A stretch of 40,120 nt of DNA from positions 1-40,120 of the forward strand of contig JAHBVU010000013.1 in assembly GCA_019637315.1 (NCBI GenBank), read 5' to 3'. Origin of the DNA: Gemmatimonadales bacterium. Lineage in GTDB: Bacteria > Gemmatimonadota > Gemmatimonadetes > Gemmatimonadales > GWC2-71-9. The stretch's first letter is position 1. Each line of letters opens with the position of its first letter. Under the pieces are notes generated by a model, which did not search any database, was not told the DNA's origin, and worked only from the letters and a program-made list of their open reading frames with translations. The position numbers and the translations under genes are program-made. Positions 1 to 9,118 of the stretch are shown piece by piece.

Positions 1-2
1 GA

Positions 3-380
3 GCGGGCGTGCCCTATCACGAGATTGCCTCGATCCTGGGCCATGACGCATTCCTGCTGGAAACAGAGCAGGTCGGCCGGATCCTGGCCGACCTGCTTGG
101 GGAGATGCCCTGCATACCGACACCGGGCGAACTGACCACCTCGGCGACCGAACGTTCAGGCGGACTCGGCGGGCACGAGCGTGGCGAGGGTCGTGATCCC
201 GGCGCCGGTGACGGCCTTGTTCTCGCCAGTAATGATCCGGCGCAGATAGCCCACCTGCCCCAGGTGAAGCCCGCAGTGAGAGACGAGGTGAACGAGCCAG
301 TCGCCGGTGCGAATCCGGTAGCGGCCGGCGATCGTCTCGGGGTACAGCGCATTCAGGTCGACCGCCCGGGCGCCGCCTAA
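3..380 (+). CDS. metX: Homoserine O-acetyltransferase, 3' end only (partial)
   Basis: Only the last part of the gene is in the window; the reading frame is open from base 3. The visible residues contain GHDAFLLETEQVGRIL, which matches the C-terminal catalytic-His segment of MetX-type acyltransferases (alpha/beta hydrolases that acetylate or succinylate homoserine for methionine synthesis). The helix after this motif normally ends the protein within about 20 residues, yet here the frame stays open to a TAA at 378-380. The last 75 or so codons therefore lie opposite the 3' half of the DinB gene and look low-complexity (Gly, Ala, Asp rich), as an antisense frame would. Either the enzyme has an odd tail or a frameshift near base 120 hides the true stop. 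The family call is fairly sure; the end is not. Confidence 0.65.
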   Translation, partial: AGVPYHEIASILGHDAFLLETEQVGRILADLLGEMPCIPTPGELTTSATERSGGLGGHERGEGRDPGAGDGLVLASNDPAQIAHLPQVKPAVRDEVNEPVAGANPVAAGDRLGVQRIQVDRPGAA

Positions 381-671
381 CGTCTCTTCGACCGCGGCCT
401 TGGCCTGATCCAGCGCGGCCAGGAGGTCGGCGCGCGGCACGTCCCGGGCGGCGAACTCATACTCCCGATTTCGCAGGTAGCCTGTCTGACCGAGCACTGC
501 GCCAACGAAGTGGCAAAGGTTGCCCGCAATGTGGAGCGTGAGCGTTCCCGCGGAATTCGACACGCCAGGCGGCGCCACCCAGAGGCTGGCCTCATCGGGA
601 AACGCCTCGACTTCGTGACGCCAGGTGTCCAGATCCCGCGCCAGCACCGCTGCGAGCCAACGACTCTCCAT
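156..671 (-). CDS. DinB-family putative metal-dependent protein
   Basis: The 171-aa protein has the length and four-helix-bundle look of the DinB/YfiT-like superfamily. Histidines expected to bind a metal appear in TLTLHIAGNLCHFVGAVLGQ (about residues 45-64) and in HLVSHCGLHLGQVGYLRRII near residue 140, the typical HxxxHxGQ-type end of the family. Members include thiol-dependent S-transferases and many proteins of unknown substrate, so no reaction is assigned. The ATG at 669-671 follows GGGAGAG at a good distance. It lies 87 bp downstream of the esterase gene on the same strand and may be the last gene of that operon. It converges on metX and overlaps its open frame. Confidence 0.8.
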   Translation of the reverse strand: MESRWLAAVLARDLDTWRHEVEAFPDEASLWVAPPGVSNSAGTLTLHIAGNLCHFVGAVLGQTGYLRNREYEFAARDVPRADLLAALDQAKAAVEETLGGARAVDLNALYPETIAGRYRIRTGDWLVHLVSHCGLHLGQVGYLRRIITGENKAVTGAGITTLATLVPAESA

Positions 672-758
672 GGGTCTCTCCCTTCAGTTGCTGGTCAGGC
701 CATCAACGGTCCCACGGGCAGATGCGGGGAAACATGAGCCGCCTCCGCGGCAAACAGC

Positions 759-1418
759 CTACGCAAGCGCAACCAGGGTGCTGCGATCGACCGAGTGCCC
801 CCCGGTAAAGGAACGCGACGTCGCCGCGAGGCCGACCCCGGTCAGGCGGGCCTGCTCGTTGCGCAGCGCTTCGGGCGAGACATAGCGGTCGGTCGTGCCC
901 GACACCAGCACCATCGAGCCCCCCCGCAGGCCCATTCGCAGCCGCTCGAGGTCAAGATCGGGCGGCACCAGACCGCCCCAGAGCACCAGCCGATCGACAG
1001 GATGCCGACCGAGCGCGGCCCAACGACTGGCGGTCGCGGCGCCTTGCGAGAAGCCATGCACCTCGAGCCGAGCCCGGGGCGGAATCGTGCCGAGCACCCG
1101 ATCAGCCAGTTCATCCAGATAACGGACGTAGTCGCTGATTTCCGCCTCGCGGTCCTCCTTGGTCATCCACGACGCGCCGACCCGCCTGGCCGTTGTCTCA
1201 TCGTAATACGAGCGGGACAAGGCTTCCGGCGCAATGATGGCGCGGTGAGGCGCCGCCGCCGGCTCGAACCAGCGGAGGAAGGTTGCGGCCAGCTGGCTGT
1301 AGCCATGCAGCACGACCCAGACTTCGTCGGCGCCTTGCGGATCGCCCAGCGTGTAGTACCTCGCGCTCCGGGTGACCGTGATCCGGTGCGCCTGGTGGGA
1401 AGGCCGACGCTCGCTCAC
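759..1418 (-). CDS. Phospholipase/carboxylesterase family alpha/beta hydrolase
   Basis: This 219-aa protein is a compact serine hydrolase of the phospholipase/carboxylesterase (YpfH/EstB-like) family. The nucleophile elbow is GFSQGA at about residue 122, the acid is probably the Asp in SGTTDRYVS and the base the His in TGGHSVD near the C terminus; the oxyanion-side HGYSQ is near residue 38. No signal peptide is visible, so a cytoplasmic enzyme on small acyl esters is likely; the substrate cannot be read from the sequence. The GTG start at 1418 overlaps the TGA of the upstream mutase gene as GTGA, which suggests translational coupling. Confidence 0.85.
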   Translation of the reverse strand: MSERRPSHQAHRITVTRSARYYTLGDPQGADEVWVVLHGYSQLAATFLRWFEPAAAPHRAIIAPEALSRSYYDETTARRVGASWMTKEDREAEISDYVRYLDELADRVLGTIPPRARLEVHGFSQGAATASRWAALGRHPVDRLVLWGGLVPPDLDLERLRMGLRGGSMVLVSGTTDRYVSPEALRNEQARLTGVGLAATSRSFTGGHSVDRSTLVALA

Positions 1419-2965
1419 CGCTGGTAGGTCCCCCAGACGCCGCGCAAGGTGTCGCTGATTTCGCCCAGCGTGGCGCGGGCGCGGACCGCCTCGATGATTC
1501 GCGGCATCAGACTGTCGGAGCCGGCGGCGGCCCGACCCAGCGCCTCGAGCGCCGTCGCGACCGCCGAGGCATCCCGCTTGCCGCGCACGGCCGCGACGGC
1601 TGCCTTCTGCTCGGCTTCGAGGGCCGGAAAATTCGGCGTTTCGATGACCGGTGGCGGCTCATCACTGGCAAAGCGATTCACCCCGACGACGGTTACCCGG
1701 CCATCGTCCTGCGCCTTCTGGAGTTCATACGCTGCCTCGGCAATCCGGTCCTGGTAGAATCCCGACTCCACCGCCGCAACGGCGCCGCCCATCGCGTCGA
1801 TCTCGTCGATCAGCGCCAGCGCCGCCGCTTCGATCCGGTCGGTCAGGCTTTCGACATAGTAGCTCCCCGCCAGCGGATCGACGGTCCGATCGAGCCCCGA
1901 CTCGTACCCGATGATCTGCTGCGTCCGAAGGGCCAGCGTGGCGGCCTGCTGCGTCGGCAGCGCCAGCGCCTCGTCGTAGCCATTCGTGTGCAGCGACTGA
2001 GTGCCGCCCAGCGTGGCCGCCAGCGCCTGCACCGTGACGCGCACCACGTTGTTGAGGGGCTGCTGCGCCTGCAGCGTCACGCCGCCGGTCTGGGTGTGAA
2101 ACCGCAGCTTGGAGGTGGCATCGTCGGCGCCCAGTCGATCGCGCGCCACCTTGGCCCAGAGCCGCCGCGCCGCCCGGAACTTGGCCGCCTCTTCGAACAG
2201 ATCGTTATGCGCCGCGAAGAAGAACGAGAGCCGAGGCCCGAAGCGCTCGATCGGAATGCCCGCCGCAATTGCCCGGCGCCCATACTCCAGCGCGTTGGCC
2301 AGCGTGAAGCCGACCTCCTGCACCGCCGTGGCCCCCGCCTCGCGGATGTGGTAGCCGCTGATCGAAATCGGATTGAAGTTCATCCCCTGATCGGCCACGA
2401 ACCGGAAGATGTCGGTAATCAGCCGAAGGGAAGGCTCCGCAGGATAGATGTAGGTTCCGCGCGCGATGTACTCCTTCAGGACATCGTTCTGAATCGTACC
2501 AGACAATGCCTGCGGAGCGACGCCCTGCTCTTCGCCAACCACGATGTACATCGCGAGCAGGATGGCCGCGGTCGCGTTGATGGTCATCGAGGTCGAAACC
2601 TTGTCGAGCGGAATGCCGCGGAAGAGCACCGCCAGGTCGTCGACCGAATCGATGGCGACCCCAACCCGTCCGACTTCTCCCGCCGCCATCGCATGGTCGG
2701 AATCGTAGCCCATCTGCGTCGGCAGGTCGAAGGCCGTCGAGAGACCGGTCTGCCCGGCATCCAGCAGCAGACGGAACCGTGCATTCGTCTGCTCGGCCGT
2801 GCCAAACCCGGCATACTGCCGCATGGTCCAGAGGCGGCCGGTATACATCGTCGGTTGCACACCGCGCAGGTAGGGCCAGCGCCCCGGAGCGCCGACGTCT
2901 CCGGACCACGCATCCGGACCGACCACCGGATCGACCGGAAGCAAGCCGGGATGACTATTGCCCAC
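1415..2965 (-). CDS. Methylmalonyl-CoA mutase, large (catalytic) subunit without B12 domain
   Basis: The 516-aa protein matches the N-terminal TIM-barrel half of B12-dependent acyl-CoA mutases, which interconvert methylmalonyl-CoA and succinyl-CoA. Visible signatures are [18 protein letters not shown] near residue 40, [35 protein letters not shown] and SISGYH. The Tyr in TMY and the Arg in ARGTY correspond to residues known to bind the methylmalonyl-CoA carboxylate (Y89 and R207 of the Propionibacterium enzyme), which favours this substrate over isobutyryl-CoA. The protein stops at GVWGTYQR, so the C-terminal cobalamin-binding domain must be a separate polypeptide; it is not in this window. 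The GTG start at 2965 has GGAGG six bases upstream and overlaps the end of fbp by 11 bases. Confidence 0.9.
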   Translation of the reverse strand: MGNSHPGLLPVDPVVGPDAWSGDVGAPGRWPYLRGVQPTMYTGRLWTMRQYAGFGTAEQTNARFRLLLDAGQTGLSTAFDLPTQMGYDSDHAMAAGEVGRVGVAIDSVDDLAVLFRGIPLDKVSTSMTINATAAILLAMYIVVGEEQGVAPQALSGTIQNDVLKEYIARGTYIYPAEPSLRLITDIFRFVADQGMNFNPISISGYHIREAGATAVQEVGFTLANALEYGRRAIAAGIPIERFGPRLSFFFAAHNDLFEEAAKFRAARRLWAKVARDRLGADDATSKLRFHTQTGGVTLQAQQPLNNVVRVTVQALAATLGGTQSLHTNGYDEALALPTQQAATLALRTQQIIGYESGLDRTVDPLAGSYYVESLTDRIEAAALALIDEIDAMGGAVAAVESGFYQDRIAEAAYELQKAQDDGRVTVVGVNRFASDEPPPVIETPNFPALEAEQKAAVAAVRGKRDASAVATALEALGRAAAGSDSLMPRIIEAVRARATLGEISDTLRGVWGTYQR

Positions 2966-4004
2966 GCCCGGCCTCCGCCGCCTGCATCTCCGCCGCCGTT
3001 TCGGCCAGCACGTCCGAGACGAACTGCACGTCCTGCCTCGATCCGATCACCAGCGGAGTGCGCTGATGCAGCGTCGCCGGCTCGATGTCGAGAATCCGAT
3101 CGACTCCGTTCGTCGCCGCGCCCCCCGCCTGCTCCGCAATGAAGGCCATCGGATTGGCTTCGTAGGTGAGCCGCAGCTTGCCGTTGACGTTCTTGGTGTC
3201 TCCCGGATACAGGAAGACGCCGCCCGCCAGCATGTTGCGGTGGAAATCAGCAACCAGCGACCCGATGTATCGGCTGTTCTTCCCGGCGATCCGTTCCGGC
3301 GTATCACCGTGAAAGGCGCGCACAGCCTGCTGAATGCCGCGACTCCAGCGTCCGAAGTTCCGCTCGTTGACGCTGTAGTACACTCCGACTTCGGGAATCC
3401 GAATGTTGGGGTGCGACAGCAGGAACTCGCCGATGGTCGGGTCGAGGGTAAAACCGTGCACTCCCTGCCCAGTCGTGTAGACCATCATCACACTGGAACC
3501 GTACATCACGTACCCGGCGGCCACCTGCTCGGCGCCACGCTGCAGCACATCGTCCATGGTGCCGGGGCCCTCGGGCGACTTACGCCGGTAGACACTGAAG
3601 ATGGTGCCGACCGCGGCGTTGACATCGATGTTGGACGATCCATCCAGAGGATCGTAGAGCACGGCGTACTTGCCCTGCGGCCATCCATCCGGAATCGGAA
3701 TCAGACCCTCGTCCTCCTCCGATCCCATCACACAAACCCGACCGGTGTGCGCCATGACGTTCTGGAACGTTTCGTTGGCGTACACGTCGAGCTTCTTCTG
3801 CTCCTCGCCCTGTACGTTGGTATTTCCCGCGGAACCCAGGATGTCCACCAGGCCCGCCCGGCGGATGGCCGCCGCGACGATCTTGGCCCCGAGCGCAAAG
3901 TCGTACAGAAGATTCGACAGCTCGCCCGTCGCCTGCGGATAGCGGCGCTCCTGGTCGAGAATGAAATGCTCGATCGTCACGATCGGTCCGGTATGGATCG
4001 CCAT
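2955..4004 (-). CDS. fbp: Fructose-1,6-bisphosphatase class 1
   Basis: A 349-aa class I FBPase, hydrolysing fructose-1,6-bisphosphate to fructose-6-phosphate in gluconeogenesis. The metal and substrate motifs are present: GSEEDEG, the signature [27 protein letters not shown], and [14 protein letters not shown] with the substrate-binding Lys. The ATG at 4004 is preferred because GAGG lies eight bases upstream and [15 protein letters not shown] aligns with a normal N terminus. An alternative GTG at 4028 overlaps the comEC stop as GTGA but lacks a ribosome binding site; it would add eight residues. Its place between comEC and a mutase gene appears to be an operon of convenience. Confidence 0.95.
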   Translation of the reverse strand: MAIHTGPIVTIEHFILDQERRYPQATGELSNLLYDFALGAKIVAAAIRRAGLVDILGSAGNTNVQGEEQKKLDVYANETFQNVMAHTGRVCVMGSEEDEGLIPIPDGWPQGKYAVLYDPLDGSSNIDVNAAVGTIFSVYRRKSPEGPGTMDDVLQRGAEQVAAGYVMYGSSVMMVYTTGQGVHGFTLDPTIGEFLLSHPNIRIPEVGVYYSVNERNFGRWSRGIQQAVRAFHGDTPERIAGKNSRYIGSLVADFHRNMLAGGVFLYPGDTKNVNGKLRLTYEANPMAFIAEQAGGAATNGVDRILDIEPATLHQRTPLVIGSRQDVQFVSDVLAETAAEMQAAEAGRGQ

Positions 4005-4024
4005 GCGAGGGGTTCCTCGATAAG

Positions 4025-6298
4025 TCACGGGTTGATCGGATACGTCGCCCGGCCTCGCCGCCCGCGTATCACCATGAATGTGTCCTCGACCTGCACGGTG
4101 ACGGTACCGTCCTGATCGGTCCGCCAGAGGGCTGCGCCGGCAGCCGCCAGCCGCTCGAGCGCTTCGGGCGTCGGGTGACCGTAGCGGTTGGCGGCCCCAA
4201 CACTGATCACCGCCACCGTCGGCCGCAGCGCACCGAGCAATGCCTCGCCGCTGGCAGTCCGGGACCCATGATGCCCCACCTTGAGCAGCTCCGTCCGACC
4301 GAGTCGCTCTGCGAGCGCCTCCTCGACCGGGAACCCCGCATCGCCGGGAAAGAGCGCCTGAAAATCGCCCGCCGAAATGCGGAGCACCGAGGAGTCCTCG
4401 TTGAGGTCAAGGCCCCAGTCGCTCCACGTCGTATCCGGATGGAGCGCCTCGATGGTAATGCCGTCGATCGCCAGGCGCGCACCGGCCCTGAGCGGCAACC
4501 AGCTGACACCGCGGTCCGCAATGCCGTCGAGCAGCGCAAGGTAGCCCTGATCCGGCACCCGCACGGCCGGCTCAAAGACTCGGCCCACGGGCATCGCGTC
4601 GAGCACAGCCTCGAGTCCGCCGTAGTGATCCCGGTGCCCGTGGGACACGAAGACGGCTTCGAGCCGGCGAACACCCTGTCGCCTGAGGTACGGAACGATG
4701 ACTCGCCGGCCCGCGTCGTACTGGCGGTCAGCCGGGCCGGCGTCGATCAGCATCCAGCGACCGGCCGGGGTCTCGATCAGCGCGGCATCGCCCTGCCCGA
4801 CGTCGAGAAAATGTAACGTCAGCCGGGACCCCGTGTGAGCCACCGGAAGCCACGCCGCCAGCGAATGAAGCGAGCCCAGCACCGCCCCAATCCAGATCAG
4901 GCGTCGGCCGGCCTCACGCGCGGTCTGACGGTTCCCGAAGACCAGGACCGTCGCGGCTACGACAGCCGCAGCCACCAGAGCCGGCCGGAGCCCGGCCTCG
5001 AAGACCATCGCCGCGCCCGGCGCGCCACCGCCACGAACCGCCAGGTATTCCAGTCCGGCCATCAGCGTCCCGCCACCCGCTGCAAACGCCCCGGCAACCG
5101 CCGGCAGCACCGGCCCGACGATCAGGCTCGCAATCACGGCAGGCACCGCAAACGCGGTCATCGGGATGGCGACGAGATTGAGCAGCACCCCAGCCACGGG
5201 CACGGTGCCGAAAACCCAGGCAGTCAGCGGCGCCGTCGCCAGCGTGGCGCCGATCGATCCGGCGATCACCCGTGACCACTGGCTCGCCCCGAGCGCACGA
5301 TCGCTCCAGCGGCTCGCCGCAGTCGCACCCCAGAGCGCTGTGACGGAGAGCCACGCACCGAGGCTGCTGACCGCCCACGGGTCGATCAGCAACACGCCGA
5401 ACGCGACCGCCGCAAAGAGCGCACCGGTCGACGGATTACGCTGGCGCTGCCGTTCGATTGCCAGCACGATGGCCAGGAGCGAGGCGCGGACGGCCGGCGG
5501 CTCGGCACCGACGAAGATGACGTAGCCGACCACGACGATGGCCGCGCCGATCGGCGCTCGCCGGCCCAAGCCGCCTGCCCGCAAGATGAGCATGGCCCAG
5601 CCCCAGACGAGCCCGACATGGAAGCCACTGATGGACAGCAGGTGGACCAGCCCGGAACGGCTGAAGGCATCGCCTAACGTCGGGTCGATGGTGCCCCGCG
5701 TGCCAAGCACCAGCGCCTGGATCACCCCGGACCTGCCCCCGTAGAGCGTGCCGGTGCTGCGTAGCAGGCGATTGCGGAGCCGGGCCTCGAAGCCGGCGGC
5801 GGCGGTGGAGTCGAGCACCGTGACGCTGCGCACGGCCAGAACGCCCGCCCCGGCCCGCCACAGACTGCGACGCGGCCGCCAGCTCCCCTCGAGCACCAGG
5901 CGCGCCCCGGCCCAGAGCGTGTCGGCCTGGCGATGCCGCACCATCACGACCCCGGCACACCCGGCACCCTGCGGCTCGACTGCGCCGAGCTGCCCGGACG
6001 GCGTCGGCTCCCGAACCAGCACCTCGAGCCGATAGGCCGCCTCGGTCATCCGCTCGGCGCAACGCCCTGCGTCCAGACGCCGCGCCAAGTGGCCGTGTCC
6101 CGCCCCCGCCGCGACGATGACGCCCAGCACCGCAGCGTGGGATCGGCGATAACCGAACCAGGCGACCAGCGCGCCGGCAGTACCGACGGTTCCGACGGCC
6201 AGCCCGACCACAGGATAACGCAGCAACCCGGCCGCGACGCCGGTGACAAACGTCGCCAGGCCGATCACCGCCGGCGACGGCAAACGAATGGGGAGCAC
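4025..6298 (-). CDS. comEC: ComEC/Rec2 DNA uptake channel
   Basis: The 757-aa protein has the full three-part ComEC plan: N-terminal membrane segments with the soluble OB-like (DUF4131) region to about residue 170, a central multi-helix Competence domain containing [17 protein letters not shown] (about 215-235), and a C-terminal metallo-beta-lactamase domain starting at [17 protein letters not shown]. The metal motif HGHRDH is at about residue 556, followed by FPGDAG and KVGHHGSR. In characterised species this protein carries single-stranded DNA across the inner membrane during natural transformation; the MBL domain is thought to degrade the non-transported strand. The GTG at 6298 is the best start available, but it has no clear ribosome binding site and sits in one arm of a perfect hairpin. 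comFB lies just upstream. Confidence 0.95.
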   Translation of the reverse strand: MLPIRLPSPAVIGLATFVTGVAAGLLRYPVVGLAVGTVGTAGALVAWFGYRRSHAAVLGVIVAAGAGHGHLARRLDAGRCAERMTEAAYRLEVLVREPTPSGQLGAVEPQGAGCAGVVMVRHRQADTLWAGARLVLEGSWRPRRSLWRAGAGVLAVRSVTVLDSTAAAGFEARLRNRLLRSTGTLYGGRSGVIQALVLGTRGTIDPTLGDAFSRSGLVHLLSISGFHVGLVWGWAMLILRAGGLGRRAPIGAAIVVVGYVIFVGAEPPAVRASLLAIVLAIERQRQRNPSTGALFAAVAFGVLLIDPWAVSSLGAWLSVTALWGATAASRWSDRALGASQWSRVIAGSIGATLATAPLTAWVFGTVPVAGVLLNLVAIPMTAFAVPAVIASLIVGPVLPAVAGAFAAGGGTLMAGLEYLAVRGGGAPGAAMVFEAGLRPALVAAAVVAATVLVFGNRQTAREAGRRLIWIGAVLGSLHSLAAWLPVAHTGSRLTLHFLDVGQGDAALIETPAGRWMLIDAGPADRQYDAGRRVIVPYLRRQGVRRLEAVFVSHGHRDHYGGLEAVLDAMPVGRVFEPAVRVPDQGYLALLDGIADRGVSWLPLRAGARLAIDGITIEALHPDTTWSDWGLDLNEDSSVLRISAGDFQALFPGDAGFPVEEALAERLGRTELLKVGHHGSRTASGEALLGALRPTVAVISVGAANRYGHPTPEALERLAAAGAALWRTDQDGTVTVQVEDTFMVIRGRRGRATYPINP

Positions 6299-6320
6299 GG
6301 TTCAGAGTACCGTGCTCCCC
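6290..6320 (-). promoter_or_regulatory. Perfect inverted repeat spanning the comEC start
   Basis: GGGGAGCACGGT at 6290-6301 and ACCGTGCTCCCC at 6309-6320 pair perfectly over 12 bp around a 7-base loop. In the comEC mRNA the 3' arm contains the GTG initiation codon and the first codons; the 5' arm supplies the only purine-rich GGGGAG near the start. No U-run follows, so it does not look like an intrinsic terminator. It could be an mRNA hairpin that limits comEC translation, or a DNA operator. The structure is read from sequence; the role is inferred. Confidence 0.6.
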
Positions 6321-6370
6321 CTGGCTGCCGGGTACCATTCCGGTATTCGGCGGATCAAATCAGCGCGTTA

Positions 6371-6652
6371 TCAGGCGTAGGTGCTGCTGCCGCACCGCGG
6401 CGACATGGTGACCCGGCGAAACCCATCCATCACGGCAACGTCGATCGAGGCGCGACCCTGCTGTTTGTCCAGGCTCACCTCGGTGACCACCGCACCCTCC
6501 AGCGTCGCCACGTACCGGGGCGGCAGCCGGTTGAGCGCATACACGATCACGTCGGCGCGGCACATTTCACAGCCGCAGAACTCGGGGAAATGCGGCCGCA
6601 AGCTCGCATAGGCCTCGACCACGTGATCCTCGACCGCATTCTTGAGTTTCAT
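6371..6652 (-). CDS. ComFB-family protein (late competence development)
   Basis: The 93-aa protein matches the ComFB family: it opens with LKNAVEDHVVEAYASLRPHF, has the cysteine cluster FCGCEMCRADVIVYALN, then LPPRYVATLEGAVV, and a further Cys at PRCGSS near the C terminus. These cysteines are the likely zinc ligands. The family takes its name from the second gene of the Bacillus comF operon, and members elsewhere have been reported as cyclic-dinucleotide-binding regulators; whether this one binds such a ligand is not visible. The ATG at 6652 overlaps the miaB stop as TGATG, so a GTG one codon upstream is less likely. The comEC gene begins 72 bp downstream, which supports a role in DNA uptake. 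Confidence 0.85.
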   Translation of the reverse strand: MKLKNAVEDHVVEAYASLRPHFPEFCGCEMCRADVIVYALNRLPPRYVATLEGAVVTEVSLDKQQGRASIDVAVMDGFRRVTMSPRCGSSTYA

Positions 6653-7962
6653 CACAAAACCGCCAGAGAGTGCCCAGCTACCGTTGTCCCCGTGTACGTC
6701 GATCCTGTCGTGCCCGTCAAGCGGACCGTCCGATACTCACCAACCGACTCGGGCCCCAAGTCGAGCAGCACCATCAGATTGGTTCGAGTCCGCGCCAGCA
6801 TGCCGCCGCGCTTGGCCGGCTGCTCCACCAGCACCTCGTGTACCGTCCCGACCCGCTCGTGGTTCTTCCGACGCGACTGGGCCCGAACCACCCCGATCAA
6901 CCGATCGAGCCGGTCGGCCGAGACGTCGTCGGGCACATGATCCTTGAGCCGAGTCGCCGGGGTTCCGTCTCGCGGCGAGTAGCGGAAGGTGTAGGCATCG
7001 TCGAACCCCGCCTCGCCGACCAGGCTCACCGTTTCGGCAAACTGCTCCTCGGTCTCACCCGGGAAGCCGACGATGATATCGGTTGAAAAGGTCATGCCAG
7101 GAATGGCGTCGCGCAGCTGCTGCACCACCTCGAGGTAGCGCTCCCGCGTGTAGCGCCTCAGCATCCGCCGCAGCACGGCGTCCGACCCGCTCTGCACCGG
7201 CAGATGCACATGTTCGCACACCGCGGGCGTCTCGGCCATCGCGGCAATCACGACCGGGGTGAAGTCGGTCGGATAGGGGCTGGTAAAGCGCAAGCGGCGG
7301 ATGCCATCGACCGCCCCGACCGCACGGAGCAGGGCCGCAAAGTCCGACTCGCCATCATGATACGAGTTGACCGTCTGCCCCAGCAGGGTCACTTCCGACA
7401 CCCCGGATCCGGCCAGGACCTCGACCTCACGCACCACGTCGGCCAGCCGCCGGCTGCGTTCCGGGCCGCGAGTGGTCGGCACGATACAAAAGGTGCACTT
7501 GTAGTCGCAGCCGCGCTGAACCGTGACGAACGCTTTGGGGCCGGCGTCTCGGGCCGCGGGCACATCCTCGTAATGCTCCCAGGAGCGAAACGTGGTATCG
7601 GCGCCACGGACGCCCGATTCGGCATCGTGAATCAGAGTGGGCAAGTTGCGATAGGCATCGGGGCCAACCACCAGGTCCAGTTTGGGAACCCGATCGAGCA
7701 GGTCGGTCCCGAGTCGTTGCGCCATGCAGCCGACGACGCCGAGCACCGACCCGGGCCGCTTGTAGCGCTGCAGCTCCCCGACCCGCCCCACGACGCGCTG
7801 CTCGGCATGATCCCGCACCGCGCAGGTATTGACGAGCATGATGTCGGCCGCCGCCGGATCGTCGACCCGATCGTACCCATGCTCACCAAGCACACCGAAC
7901 ATCAGCTCGGTGTCGGCGGCATTCATCTGGCAGCCGTAGGTCTCGATGTAGACCCGCTTCAT
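6652..7962 (-). CDS. miaB: tRNA-2-methylthio-N6-dimethylallyladenosine synthase
   Basis: A 436-aa radical-SAM methylthiotransferase with the normal three domains. The N-terminal UPF0004 domain begins KRVYIETYGCQMN and carries the three auxiliary-cluster cysteines (YGCQMN, NTCAVRD, GCMAQ). The radical SAM cluster is RGCDYKCTFCIVPTTRGPE near residue 150. The C-terminal TRAM domain ends with TGTTVAGHSLAV. The enzyme adds the 2-methylthio group to i6A37 (ms2i6A37) of tRNAs that read codons starting with U. GAGGA lies about nine bases before the ATG. It follows the barrel gene by 12 bp and overlaps comFB, so it is probably co-transcribed with both. Confidence 0.95.
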   Translation of the reverse strand: MKRVYIETYGCQMNAADTELMFGVLGEHGYDRVDDPAAADIMLVNTCAVRDHAEQRVVGRVGELQRYKRPGSVLGVVGCMAQRLGTDLLDRVPKLDLVVGPDAYRNLPTLIHDAESGVRGADTTFRSWEHYEDVPAARDAGPKAFVTVQRGCDYKCTFCIVPTTRGPERSRRLADVVREVEVLAGSGVSEVTLLGQTVNSYHDGESDFAALLRAVGAVDGIRRLRFTSPYPTDFTPVVIAAMAETPAVCEHVHLPVQSGSDAVLRRMLRRYTRERYLEVVQQLRDAIPGMTFSTDIIVGFPGETEEQFAETVSLVGEAGFDDAYTFRYSPRDGTPATRLKDHVPDDVSADRLDRLIGVVRAQSRRKNHERVGTVHEVLVEQPAKRGGMLARTRTNLMVLLDLGPESVGEYRTVRLTGTTGSTYTGTTVAGHSLAVL

Positions 7963-7974
7963 CGCGTCAGATCC

Positions 7975-9117
7975 TCACGGTCGGATCGAGACACCCAGCG
8001 TGACCACCGTCGCTCGCTCCGTATAGCTGCCACCATCGGATCGCCAGAGCTGCTGCACTGCCAGGTCGAGGCCGCCGCGGGCCTGGGTAAAGCGAACCCC
8101 GGTTCCCAGCGAGATCCCGTACTCGTGCGCCTGCCGTCCGGTCAGCAGCGGAAACGGCAAGGTGGCGTAGTGCCCGCCCAGTCGAATCGCGCGATGCTGC
8201 GGATTGCGGGTGTCACGAAGCCACTCGATGCCGGTCGACATCTCGTAGGTGTTCTCGGCACCGATGCCGCCCTGCGCCAGGATGTCGGCGCGTGAGGCAC
8301 TCCACTGCTTCTGCTGATAAGTTGCTGCCCAGGTAAAGCGCATGGTGGGCTGCCACCGTCCCGACACGGCCCAGGACACGGGCAGATCGATCCGGCTCAT
8401 CGGGGTGCTGTCGCGGTCGACCCGGAGGTGACCGTCGTTCCGGTACACGCCGGCAAACGCAATGCTGGGATGGACCCGAAGCGTCGCACCAACCGAGGCA
8501 CCCGCGCCAAGGTAGGAGAGGTCGGTTCGCTCGCCCGCGGGGGTATACGACGAATCGGAATAGGCCTGGCGATTCTCGACCCGGTTGAGACCGGTGATCG
8601 CGTGCAGACCAAGCCCCACCTGGAACCAGTTGGTCACCTGCCACCCGGTACCGATCCGGATGTCCGACAGGCCACCGCGTGAGCTCAGCGTGTCGTAGAC
8701 GTCGACTGGCTGTCCGCGCAACTCGACCCGCGTCACCGTACCGAGCGTATAGCTCCGATCAGTATACCCGGACAAGCTCACCGAGACGCCAAACGGCGTG
8801 CCTCCCACCGGACCGGCAGCCAGGATTTGCGGAAAGCGATTGTCCCGCCCCGACTCGGTGCCGAACGGGTTGGTGGAGGTCCGGAAGTTCTGGGTGGTGC
8901 TGAACATCGAGGTGAACTGCGTGATCGACGCAAGCGCCGCCGGGTTGGTGCTCGACTCCGGGTCAAACAGCGCAATGGCCCCGCCGGCGGCCAGCGAGCG
9001 CGGCGAATAGGGACGAAGCGGAATCCCAAGGCCCCGAACCCCGAACTGCGACGACTGCGCCTCGAGCACCGGTGCCACCAGTCCAGTCAGGGCCGCAAGC
9101 AGAAACACACGACGCAT
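7975..9117 (-). CDS. Predicted outer-membrane beta-barrel protein
   Basis: The 380-aa protein starts MRRVFLLAALTGLVAPVLEAQSSQ, a clear signal peptide with probable cleavage after LEAQ or close by. The mature part has SLAAGGAIALFDPESSTNPAALASI, reminiscent of the FadL/PorV-type porins (early Asn-Pro-Ala segment), followed by alternating polar and aromatic strands and a final strand ERATVVTLGVSIRP. An outer-membrane barrel is inferred; substrate unknown. A longer frame runs upstream to 9336, but the extra residues are Cys/Arg/Ser rich and overlap the upstream lipoprotein gene; the ATG at 9117 is one base after that gene's TAG, so this start is chosen. The tight spacing suggests the lipoprotein and barrel act together. 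Confidence 0.8.
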   Translation of the reverse strand: MRRVFLLAALTGLVAPVLEAQSSQFGVRGLGIPLRPYSPRSLAAGGAIALFDPESSTNPAALASITQFTSMFSTTQNFRTSTNPFGTESGRDNRFPQILAAGPVGGTPFGVSVSLSGYTDRSYTLGTVTRVELRGQPVDVYDTLSSRGGLSDIRIGTGWQVTNWFQVGLGLHAITGLNRVENRQAYSDSSYTPAGERTDLSYLGAGASVGATLRVHPSIAFAGVYRNDGHLRVDRDSTPMSRIDLPVSWAVSGRWQPTMRFTWAATYQQKQWSASRADILAQGGIGAENTYEMSTGIEWLRDTRNPQHRAIRLGGHYATLPFPLLTGRQAHEYGISLGTGVRFTQARGGLDLAVQQLWRSDGGSYTERATVVTLGVSIRP

Positions 9118-9118
9118 G

